Below, one piece after another: positions 44,329 to 51,534 of a DNA stretch of 64,000 nt. Location: assembly GCA_902491625.1 (NCBI GenBank), contig CABUIO010000006.1:23473-87472 (forward strand), written 5' to 3'. Both the position numbers and the translations under genes were made by a program. The notes under the pieces are model-generated. The model did no database searches. It was given only the letters and a program-made list of their open reading frames with translations, and was not told the DNA's origin. Positions within the stretch are counted from its first letter, which is position 1, and each line of letters opens with the position of its first letter. This stretch comes from an uncultured Porphyromonadaceae bacterium (GTDB lineage Bacteria; Bacteroidota; Bacteroidia; Bacteroidales; Muribaculaceae).

Positions 44329-44408
44329 GTTCCTATGTTTGCATTCGCAAAGCGGAACTAACGATGCGCGGCTAAAAAAAAGTCCTTAAAAATAAGGGCA
44401 TATGCCCC

Positions 44409-44449
44409 GTTAGTTTTAATTTTGTAAAGGATATAACAAACTAACGATA
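44409..44449 (+). promoter_or_regulatory. IS110 transposase promoter inside an inverted repeat
   Basis: TAATTTTG at 44417-44424 is a good -7 box. It lies within CGTTAGTTT (44409-44417) and AAACTAACG (about 44437-44445), a 9-bp inverted repeat that could bind a repressor or form a leader hairpin. AACTAACGAT also occurs upstream at 44356. Confidence 0.5.
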
Positions 44450-44454
44450 AACAT

Positions 44455-45537
44455 ATGCCGATACAAAGTAACGAATTAAATTTCAAAGGACAAAATATCT
44501 ATATAGGAATTGATGTCCATCTTAAAAGTTGGAATGTCTGTGTTTATGTCGGAAGATTGAAAATCAAGCCTTTCTCGCAAACTCCATCGGCAGCCGTGCT
44601 GAAAAGCCATCTTGAAACAAACTATCCTGGTGGCACATATTATTCTGCGTATGAATCGGGGTTCTGCGGTTTTTCTGTCCATTATGAGTTATTGCGACAT
44701 GGAATCAACAATATCGTATTCAATGCCGCCGATATAAGTGACACTTCTAAGGAGCGGATGAGGAAAACAGATTCTACAGACTCTTCCAAGATAGCGCGGA
44801 ATCTAAGAAAGGGAGAGCTTTCAGCAATACATGTGCCATCGGAACAGGAAATTTCCGACAGAGAGGTCCTGAGAACAAGAATGACACATGTGAAGATGTG
44901 CGTACAGACAAAAATGCGCATAAAATCACTGCTTTATATCAAAGGCATACGATATCCTGACACATTTGAAAAACCGGGCACACACTGGTCAAGAAATTTC
45001 GTGTCGTGGATAGAGAATGAAGCGTCCTTATTGCCTCATGAGGGAGGACGCTCTCTTCTCATCCAGATAGAGAACCTGCGGTTTATCCACAATCAGATTT
45101 TAAAGGCCACACGGGAACTCAGAAAAATCATGACGCAACCCCGATACCAAGATTCATACAAGCTTTTGATGTCCATACCGGGCATAGGGTTTCTTACCGC
45201 CGCCACCTTCCTATTGGAGGCCGGGGACATCTCAAGATTCGCAAGCAACGATCATCTAGCATCATTTGTGGGTTTTGTCCCCGATACAAGATCAACAGGG
45301 GAAAAGGATATTGCAATCGGGGTCACCTCACGAAGCAACCACCGTCTACGAACCATGTTTATAGAAAGCGCATGGTCTGCGATACGACAGGATCCGGCTT
45401 TGACTCTTGCATACACAAAACTTGTTTCAAGAATGGAACCAAACAAGGCCATAATAAGAATCGGACGCAAGCTTCTCAACAGAGTCGCATATGTCCTCAG
45501 AACACGAAAGCCGTATGTCAAGGCTGTCGTACAATAA
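44455..45537 (+). CDS. IS110-family transposase (DEDD recombinase)
   Basis: The 360-residue protein has the DEDD RuvC-like domain at the N-terminus: YIGIDVHLKSW (first Asp), SAYESGFCGF (Glu) and KTDSTDSSKIARNL (Asp pair). The C-terminal transposase_20 domain includes SIPGIGFLTAATFLLEAGD, FASNDHLASFVGFVPDTRSTG, with the Ser region used for strand cleavage. IS110 enzymes are steered by a structured RNA encoded in the element that recognises both donor and target. The frame is full length and looks active. Confidence 0.93.
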   Translation: MPIQSNELNFKGQNIYIGIDVHLKSWNVCVYVGRLKIKPFSQTPSAAVLKSHLETNYPGGTYYSAYESGFCGFSVHYELLRHGINNIVFNAADISDTSKERMRKTDSTDSSKIARNLRKGELSAIHVPSEQEISDREVLRTRMTHVKMCVQTKMRIKSLLYIKGIRYPDTFEKPGTHWSRNFVSWIENEASLLPHEGGRSLLIQIENLRFIHNQILKATRELRKIMTQPRYQDSYKLLMSIPGIGFLTAATFLLEAGDISRFASNDHLASFVGFVPDTRSTGEKDIAIGVTSRSNHRLRTMFIESAWSAIRQDPALTLAYTKLVSRMEPNKAIIRIGRKLLNRVAYVLRTRKPYVKAVVQ

Positions 45538-45764
45538 AGAATTTCTTACTGACAACCAGTATATAATACCGCAATAGCGAGCTTGCAGCCTTTGGTCTGC
45601 TTTTCATAGTCTGCGGATTATTTTTCTTACCACTGAAACAGGAAACTGCGGCAATTTGTGTCCGCTTATTGAAGGTTGTCGGTTAAGATTTTTTTCTGTA
45701 TGGGTTTTCTTAGCCATAGGGCGAAAGCCGTAACGCTCTGCTGAACGATATACTTGTCCATACA

Positions 45765-45871
45765 GAAAAAGGGACTGAGAAATCTCAGCCCCATATTCGT
45801 TACGGCGTAACGCGAAGGGACTATTGCTGACAGGTTGCTCCACAGCAGAGCCTGTTTCCTCTTCAACCCTC
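45765..45871 (-). ncRNA. Candidate structured RNA in the IS110 3' region (minus strand)
   Basis: On the minus strand a TAATTTTG box (45885-45878) precedes about 107 nt with three stems: ACAGG...CCTGT with an inner GCTC/GAGC; CGTTACGCCGTAACG; and GGGGCTGAGA against TCTCAGTCCC followed by TTTTT, a textbook terminator. The short ORFs across it overlap these stems and are probably not genes. It may be an element-borne RNA or a passenger. Its strand is opposite to the transposase, unlike described IS110 bridge RNAs. Confidence 0.45.
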
Positions 45872-46040
45872 TGACAGCAAAATTAATAGAAGTTGTGGAG
45901 AATTATGTTAAATAAGTGTTAAAATCTGAAAATTATTTGTACAGCAACATAGAAGCCCGCTATGCTCCTGACCCTGCATGACAAAAACCATCTAAAGCCT
46001 GCGCCCCCTGCTTTAACAAATATTTGGGAACGGGGTCTTA

Positions 46041-46075
46041 GGGTCTTTAACGACTTTAAAGACCTCAGGGTCGTT
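46041..46075 (+). repeat. GGACTTTAA-type 9-bp repeat remnant next to E1
   Basis: GTCTTTAACGACTTTAAAGA followed by a diverged unit, directly outside the right end of E1. It is the same motif as at 2017 and 46163. Confidence 0.5.
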
Positions 46076-46090
46076 GGCATGTCTGAAAGC

Positions 46091-46124
46091 AAAAGGTCCG
46101 ATACCCTCGGGTACCGGACCTTTC
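46091..46124 (-). terminator. Hairpin terminator downstream of the TPR gene
   Basis: AAAGGTCCG and CGGACCTTT form a strong stem with an inner ATACCC/GGGTA pairing. It is nearly symmetrical, with a T-rich stretch on the minus strand, and lies about 110 nt past the TPR gene stop. Confidence 0.6.
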
Positions 46125-46162
46125 ATAAAATAAGCAAAGCTGTTTTATTATTCTATTTCTTT

Positions 46163-46220
46163 CGGATCTTTAAAGTCTTTAAGGACTTTAAGGTTGTTAG
46201 GGACTTTTAAGGACTTAAGG
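46163..46220 (+). repeat. GGACTTTAA-type 9-bp tandem repeat
   Basis: About five imperfect units (AAGTCTTTA, AGGACTTTA, AGGACTTTTA) lie just downstream of the TPR gene stop codon. They belong to the same family as the array at 2017. Confidence 0.65.
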
Positions 46221-46234
46221 CGTTGCGTCAGGCT

Positions 46235-46990
46235 TTATTTGCCCATGCGGGCTTCCTCGCGTGAGATGAAGGCGTCGATGCTGAACGCTGTCTCGCTGCC
46301 TCCCTGAGTGCTGGTGGCGCTGATCTCTTCCATCTCGCGGGGATAGTCTTTCTTGATCTGCTTGTAGACTGCGAGGGCGTCGCCATATTTCTTCTGGGCG
46401 TCAAGCACGATGGCTTTCTTGAGAAGCGCACGGACAACTACGAGAGGATAGTCCTTGGCGTCGGCTGCGGCATCGTCGAAGCATTTGAGGGCGTCGCCGA
46501 GTTTGTTGAGTCCTACGTAGCTGTCGCCGGTGAGGATCAGGCACTGGGCTTTAAGCACAGGCTCGTTGATGTCGGCCTTGGCGAGATAGTCGATGGTTTT
46601 CTGATACTGGCCATTGTCGTAGTATTTCTCGGCGGCGGCGATACGGGCGAGGTTGCCTCCTGTCTTGCTGCCTTCGGAAGCGATGACTTTCTCATATTCG
46701 GCCAGAAGCTTGGCGTTGAAGACAGAGTCGTTGGGATTTTTGTCCTTCATTGTGGCCTTGTAGGCTGTCTGTTCTGCTTTTGCGTAGGCCTGAGCGGACT
46801 GCTTGTTGCTGTTGTTGCGGAAGAAGATGAATCCGAGCACGGCGGCGGCCACAATGAGCACGCCGCAGACAATCAAGCCGACCTTTTTCTTGTTCTGCTC
46901 GATTTTGGTGCCGGCGTTGGTCAGCGATTCGTTGAGTTCATCGATTTTTGTCTTCTCGTCGGCTTCGTGTTTCTTATTTGAATTTGCCAT
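46235..46990 (-). CDS. Membrane-anchored tetratricopeptide-repeat protein
   Basis: From MANSNKKHEADEKTKIDEL (46990) the protein has 251 residues: a charged cytoplasmic N-terminus of about 38 residues, one membrane helix (VGLIVCGVLIVAAAVLGFIFF) and a periplasmic TPR domain (AKLLAEYEKVIAS, ARIAAAEKYYDNGQYQKTIDYLAKA, LNKLGDALKCFDDAAADA, KKYGDALAVYKQIKKDYP). The plan resembles YfgM-type chaperone partners of the Sec system. TAATTTTG at 47048-47041 (minus) is a -7 candidate. The longer frame to 47104 crosses that promoter. Confidence 0.82.
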   Translation of the reverse strand: MANSNKKHEADEKTKIDELNESLTNAGTKIEQNKKKVGLIVCGVLIVAAAVLGFIFFRNNSNKQSAQAYAKAEQTAYKATMKDKNPNDSVFNAKLLAEYEKVIASEGSKTGGNLARIAAAEKYYDNGQYQKTIDYLAKADINEPVLKAQCLILTGDSYVGLNKLGDALKCFDDAAADAKDYPLVVVRALLKKAIVLDAQKKYGDALAVYKQIKKDYPREMEEISATSTQGGSETAFSIDAFISREEARMGK

Positions 46991-47142
46991 GATGGTAAAA
47001 GTATTTCGCTGTGTTGGTTGTACAGTTTTTTTACAACGTGCAAAATTAGCAAAATTTTGTGTTGGCAGGAAATTTTCAGCGGGATATTTTGGGCGGGACG
47101 GCATAAAATTTGTAAATTCGCGTTAAAATAGGGCAGCGAACC

Positions 47143-48597
47143 ATGAGCCAGCAGCTGGAGCAACATATAGGACAGCGACTTGTGCAGCGTCTGACGTCGC
47201 AGCAGGTGCGTTTCGTGCGTCTGCTGGAGATGACGCGTCAGGAGGCCGAGGACACTGTCGACCGTGAGCTGGAGGCCAACCCGGCGCTTGAAAGTGTCGA
47301 CAATCATGTCGACGAGGGTCTTGCCTCGCGTTTTGACGCCGCCAACGGCGACATACCTTCCTATAGGTTGCGTGCCGTCAACCGCCGCCATGACGACGAG
47401 GCGCCTACGGCCCGCGACATCGCCCTTATGGTCGCTTCGGAATCGGAGTCGCTCTACGACCATCTGCGTTCGCAGCTCGACGAGCGCGATATGACGCCGG
47501 AGGTGCATCAGGCCGCCGACTACATCGTCGGCAATCTCGACACGAGCGGCTATCTGCGCCGTTCACCCGAGGCGATGGTCGACGACATGGCATTCACGTC
47601 TGGTGTCATTGTCGAACCCGACGACATGCGCAAGGCTCTTGCCATCGTGCGTGGACTCGACCCTGTGGGTGTCGGCGCGTCTGACCTTCAGGACGCTCTC
47701 GGCATGCAGCTTGAGGCGATGCCGCAGAGCGAAGTGCGCGACAACGCTCTCGCAATCATCCGCCGTGCGTTTGAGGCTCTGATCATGCACCATCCCCATC
47801 GCATAATATCTGCTCTCAAACTAAAGAAAGATGCCTACGACGAGGCTATTCGACTGATACGTAGTCTCAATCCGCGTCCCGGTGCCTCCTTCGGCTCGGG
47901 CGACGCCGACAAACCCGGTGTCGTGGTGCCGGATTTCGCTGTCGAGGAGGACGAATCCGGCGAACTTCACATCAGCATTCCGACTCATGTGCCGGAGCTT
48001 GCCATTGACGAATCTTTTGCCACGGCTGTCGCCGACATGGAGCGCAACGCGGTCTCGAGGAAACAGAAGGAAAAAAACGGTAAAGATGAGGACTCGGCCT
48101 ACGTGTTTCAGCTCTATCGTGACGCGCGCGATTTCATTGAAATATGGAAGCAGCGGCAGACCACACTCATGTCTGTGATGACCGCCATCGTGAAACTCCA
48201 GCGGCGCTATTTCCTCACCTCCGACGACAGCGATCTGCGTCCGATGGCTCTTCGCGACATTGCCGAACTCACCGGCTACGACCTCTCGACAGTCTCTCGC
48301 GCCACCGCCGGAAAATATGTGGCGACATCGTGGGGGATCATCCCGCTGCGCCATCTGTTCAGCGAACGCATGGGCAGCGGCGAAGCGTCGGGAGAATCTG
48401 CCTCCGGAGGATCCGCGCGCAGCATCCAGGCCGCACTCAAGGCGCTTGTGGAAGCTGAAGACAAACTCCATCCGCTAAGCGACGAAGAACTCACTGCCCG
48501 ACTCGTCGAGGCAGGCCACGCCGTGAAGCGCCGTACCGTCGCCAAATACCGCGAACTACTCAACATCCCGCCTTCGCGCCTGCGCCGCAAGCTCTGA
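47143..48597 (+). CDS. rpoN: RNA polymerase sigma-54 factor
   Basis: The 484-residue sigma factor has region I (QRLVQRLTSQQVRFVRLLEM, Gln/Leu-rich), an acidic spacer, the core-binding region and a DNA-binding end with the RpoN box (RRTVAKYREL near residue 470). It directs transcription from -24/-12 promoters and needs AAA activators, none of which are in this window. It is divergent from the TPR gene with about 150 nt between starts. Confidence 0.95.
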   Translation: MSQQLEQHIGQRLVQRLTSQQVRFVRLLEMTRQEAEDTVDRELEANPALESVDNHVDEGLASRFDAANGDIPSYRLRAVNRRHDDEAPTARDIALMVASESESLYDHLRSQLDERDMTPEVHQAADYIVGNLDTSGYLRRSPEAMVDDMAFTSGVIVEPDDMRKALAIVRGLDPVGVGASDLQDALGMQLEAMPQSEVRDNALAIIRRAFEALIMHHPHRIISALKLKKDAYDEAIRLIRSLNPRPGASFGSGDADKPGVVVPDFAVEEDESGELHISIPTHVPELAIDESFATAVADMERNAVSRKQKEKNGKDEDSAYVFQLYRDARDFIEIWKQRQTTLMSVMTAIVKLQRRYFLTSDDSDLRPMALRDIAELTGYDLSTVSRATAGKYVATSWGIIPLRHLFSERMGSGEASGESASGGSARSIQAALKALVEAEDKLHPLSDEELTARLVEAGHAVKRRTVAKYRELLNIPPSRLRRKL

Positions 48598-48613
48598 TCT
48601 TTCCTTCAAAAAA

Positions 48614-48680
48614 TGGGGAAAAGGACGGAAATCACCTGAAAAAATTTTGGGGAAAGGACGGAAATCATCTGAAAAAATTT
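48614..48680 (+). repeat. Tandem repeat of about 34 bp upstream of the AAA/DUF4143 gene
   Basis: GGGGAAAAGGACGGAAATCA (48615) and GGGGAAAGGACGGAAATCAT (48649) begin two near-identical units, each ending CTGAAAAAATTTTGG or CTGAAAAAATTTGG. The second unit contributes the -33 TTTG of the downstream promoter. Confidence 0.7.
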
Positions 48681-48709
48681 GGGGATTCCGACGGAAGTGT
48701 CTATATTTG
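48678..48709 (+). promoter_or_regulatory. Promoter of the AAA/DUF4143 gene
   Basis: TTTG at 48678-48681, a 20-bp spacer, and TATATTTG at 48702-48709. The start point is expected near 48716, leaving a leader of about 16 nt. Confidence 0.7.
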
Positions 48710-48731
48710 CGCTGGAAATCAATAAGATAAT

Positions 48732-50072
48732 ATGGCGACGATATTCAGGCGTAAAATATATGATCGAATGCTCGATTGGAAGCGTACCAAAGATGGCTCT
48801 ACAGCCCTTCTTATAAAGGGTGCTCGTCGCGTAGGAAAGTCCACTATTGCGGAGGAATTTGCCAAAAACGAGTATGAGTGTTATATAATTGTAGACTTTG
48901 CAGATGCTCCATCTGAATTGTGGGAGGCTGTGGAAAACATATCAGACAGAGACTATTTTTTCATGCAGCTCCAGTTTATATATGGGGTCACGCTGAAGGA
49001 ACGAAAATCGGTAATTATCTTTGATGAGATACAGAAGTGTCCGGCTGTCAGACAGGCTATAAAATATCTTGTAAAGGATCATCGCTATGACTACATAGAG
49101 ACAGGCTCGCTTCTTTCCATCCGCAAGAATACCAAGGATATAGTGATTCCGAGCGAGGAGACGCGCCTGACACTGTATCCGCTTGACTATGAGGAATTCC
49201 GATGGGCAATGAATGATACTGCCACAGTCCCTCTTCTACGTCGTATGTTTGAGGAAAGAAGATCTTTGGGCGACTTCGTGATTCGAAAACTTCTGAGGGA
49301 TTTCCGGCTCTACATGTTGATCGGGGGAATGCCTCAGGCGGTCGACACGTATCTGCAAACCAACAATCTTGCAGTAACAGATGAGACAAAGCGTGAGATT
49401 ATAGAACTGTATTTTGATGATTTCGAGAAGATTGATCCGACAGGAAAGGCTGCGGCCCTTTTCAGATCCATTCCTTCGCAGCTGACAGGAAACGCTTCCA
49501 GATACAAGGTGACGAGCGTCATCGGAAGAAATGAAAGTGCTGACAAGACTGCACAACTGATAAGAGAGATGGAAGACAGCATGACGGTGAATGTCTCTCA
49601 TCATGCCAACGATCCGAATGTCGGGTTGGCTCTACATGCGGACTATGATGTCTATAAGATGTATCTTGCCGATACCGGACTTTTCATCACGTTGGCATTC
49701 ATGGATAAAAGCGCCATTGACAACCTGATTTATCAGAAATTATTGTCGGATAAGCTTTCGGCAGATCTCGGCTATGTTTACGAAAATGTTGTTGCCCAGA
49801 TATTGACTGCGTCGGGCAACAGGCTTTTTTATTACACATGGCCTAAGGACAGCAGCAATCATAATTTCGAGATTGATTTTATCCTTTCAAGAGAAAGTAA
49901 GATCTGTCCTGTGGAAGTTAAATCGTCCGGGTATAAGACACATGCGTCTCTTGACGCATTCATAAAGAAGTTCTCGTCGAGAATAGCCCAGAGCTATCTG
50001 ATCTATAACAAGGATTTGCGAAAAGATGGTGAGATACTTTTACTACCGACAGTCATGTCCATTTTCCTTTAA
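48732..50072 (+). CDS. AAA_14/DUF4143 ATP-binding protein
   Basis: The 446-residue protein begins with an AAA_14 ATPase domain: Walker A KGARRVGKST near residue 30, Walker B SVIIFDEIQKCP near 100 and a sensor ETGSLLSI. The second half matches DUF4143, ending in a PD-(D/E)xK-like core (NFEIDFILSRESKICPVEVKSSG). These proteins occur in many copies in Bacteroidetes; their role is unsettled. It is a single AT-rich gene with its own promoter, followed by MITE-like E2. It is distinct from, but analogous in plan to, the DUF234 ATPase at 34166. Confidence 0.88.
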   Translation: MATIFRRKIYDRMLDWKRTKDGSTALLIKGARRVGKSTIAEEFAKNEYECYIIVDFADAPSELWEAVENISDRDYFFMQLQFIYGVTLKERKSVIIFDEIQKCPAVRQAIKYLVKDHRYDYIETGSLLSIRKNTKDIVIPSEETRLTLYPLDYEEFRWAMNDTATVPLLRRMFEERRSLGDFVIRKLLRDFRLYMLIGGMPQAVDTYLQTNNLAVTDETKREIIELYFDDFEKIDPTGKAAALFRSIPSQLTGNASRYKVTSVIGRNESADKTAQLIREMEDSMTVNVSHHANDPNVGLALHADYDVYKMYLADTGLFITLAFMDKSAIDNLIYQKLLSDKLSADLGYVYENVVAQILTASGNRLFYYTWPKDSSNHNFEIDFILSRESKICPVEVKSSGYKTHASLDAFIKKFSSRIAQSYLIYNKDLRKDGEILLLPTVMSIFL

Positions 50073-50111
50073 CCCTCTATTTCCCGCCCTCGCGTCTGCG
50101 CCGAGAGCTTT

Positions 50112-50436
50112 AGAGGTTGTTTAATAATCATTGTTAATGACAGGGTGGTGTATTTTATGATTAAGGTGCTGTTTATGAGGAGGGAGTTATGCGGGCATAA
50201 TGACCGACGAATAAACGCGCATTAACATAAAAGACACCATGATAAGGCAATTCTTAAATTTCTTAAGAATATTGTATTACTGATGCATCTTCTGATTTCA
50301 AAGGTTGTCCCGAGACTTTCGGGCGTCTTTATCCCTTCGTTTCAGTCACATAGCCTGCTATGCTCCTTCAACTCAGGAATAAATCAGCTCCAAAATTCTC
50401 GCCCCTGTCGTTAACAAGCATTATTAAACGACCTCT
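50112..50436 (+). mobile_element. MITE-like palindromic element E2
   Basis: The 325-bp unit is bounded by 35-bp inverted repeats (50112-50146 against 50402-50436, about 30 of 35 matching; AGAGGTTGTTTAATAATC at the left). Inside are ATGCGGGCATAATGACCGAC, as in E1 near 43974, and TCAGTCACATAGCCTGCTAT, whose CATAG/CTATG arms form a hairpin. It has no ORF. It fills the gap between the AAA gene and the secreted protein gene at 50453. Confidence 0.75.
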
Positions 50437-50452
50437 TAGTGGCGGATCTGAC

Positions 50453-51526
50453 TTACGGGACGTTGTAGCCGGCCGCGCGGGCGGCCTCCTTCATCTCGTC
50501 GTCAGTAGGATAAGGAAGATAGTATCTGTCACGGCATGTCATTGTGTAGTTCACGCCGTATTGCGATGTCTTAAGTGTCGAGGTCACTTCCCAGGCATCC
50601 ATATAGCTGCCGGTCTTGCCGAGGTGTGTCACGTCAACGGTGCCTGTAGGTTTGGCGGGAGGCTCGCTCACCACCATCAGTGTGCAGTTCTTGCCTAATC
50701 CTCCCTCCGCATATAGCTTGCCGAAGAGTCCGAATTCGAGACGTGCCGTGAGGAAGGGATATGTGAATCCCTCGTAGTCTGCTCCCTCTATCTTAAGTGC
50801 GCAGGTGGGATTCCAGCCGCCCAGCATCGACTTGAAGTTCTCGGGATCCTCGCCTGTGGCGAGCATCCGCTCCCTGAAATAGTCCGTGAGAACACTCAGG
50901 TCATTGGCGCTGTTGCCTTCCCACATAAAATAGCTGGCTTGCCTGTAGGTCGTCACATGAAGATTCCCGGAGGAGAGACCGCGCAACATCACGTAGGGAT
51001 TCTCGCATCCGTAACTCCGGCTTCTATGATAAACTTCGTCGGTGAATTCGAACTCTTTCGAAGCGGAGAGGAGGTAGTTTTGGTTTTCTTCCGTGGGAAG
51101 GACGGACGAGCGGGAGGAGGAAAGATCTCTGACATAACCGTATGTGGGGTCGGATCCCATCCAGGTACACTGGAGCAGGTCGCCTATGGAGAGGGATCCC
51201 TCGTGTGTCTTGCTTTCCTCCAGCTTGTATCCGTCGGCATACTCGGCGGTGCCTGTCAGGTGGTAGACGATGAACAGGTCGGGATTGTCGGGTAAGGTGA
51301 GGAATCTGCATCCCATCTTATAGCGGCGATCCACCACGGGGCCGTGGATCGCTTCCTCTCCGGCGGCTTGCCGGAGCAGGGGAGCCTCGTCGCTGAGGAT
51401 CATTACCGGAGCTACAGAGTCTTTACGCATATGAGCCGTTGCGTCTGTCGGACGTGCCTGTGCCGACGCGAGAAGGCCGGAAACGCAGATTGCGAGGAGA
51501 AGGGCTATGTTGTGTCTTGCTTGCAT
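50453..51526 (-). CDS. Secreted protein of unknown function
   Basis: The 357-residue protein has a signal peptide (IALLLAICVSGLLASAQA). The mature part has no motif I know; it contains FIVYHLTGTAEYADGYKLEE and several aromatic-rich strands. It begins 8 nt after the BspA-like gene on the same strand, so the two are probably one operon and may be exported together. Confidence 0.65.
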   Translation of the reverse strand: MQARHNIALLLAICVSGLLASAQARPTDATAHMRKDSVAPVMILSDEAPLLRQAAGEEAIHGPVVDRRYKMGCRFLTLPDNPDLFIVYHLTGTAEYADGYKLEESKTHEGSLSIGDLLQCTWMGSDPTYGYVRDLSSSRSSVLPTEENQNYLLSASKEFEFTDEVYHRSRSYGCENPYVMLRGLSSGNLHVTTYRQASYFMWEGNSANDLSVLTDYFRERMLATGEDPENFKSMLGGWNPTCALKIEGADYEGFTYPFLTARLEFGLFGKLYAEGGLGKNCTLMVVSEPPAKPTGTVDVTHLGKTGSYMDAWEVTSTLKTSQYGVNYTMTCRDRYYLPYPTDDEMKEAARAAGYNVP

Positions 51527-51534
51527 GGTTCCGC

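Larger units (their letters stand above)
44324..45952 (+). mobile_element. IS110-family insertion sequence
   Basis: ACATAG stands at both borders (44324-44329 and 45947-45952), consistent with the short core repeat left by IS110 elements. The flanks, joined without the element, restore CACATAG followed by CCCGCTATG, the hairpin seen intact in E2. About 1.6 kb contains one transposase gene, a 125-bp 5' region and an unusually long 3' non-coding region of about 410 bp. Confidence 0.7.
43821..46038 (+). mobile_element. MITE-like palindromic element E1, interrupted by IS110
   Basis: The ends are inverted repeats of about 38 bp: 43821-43858 (TTAGACCCCGTTCCCC..., then TTTGTTAATGCAGGGG) and 46001-46038. 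They resemble the ends of E2 at 50112-50436 (TTGTTAATGACAGGG). An inner motif, CAGTCACATAG then CCCGCTATGCTCCT, is shared with E2 and E3 but is split here by the IS110 element. Part of the interior is duplicated in tandem. Confidence 0.65.

Noticed and set aside
45604..45866. Two short overlapping minus-strand ORFs in the IS110 3' region
   Set aside because: They coincide with the stems and terminator of the candidate RNA; I consider them non-coding.
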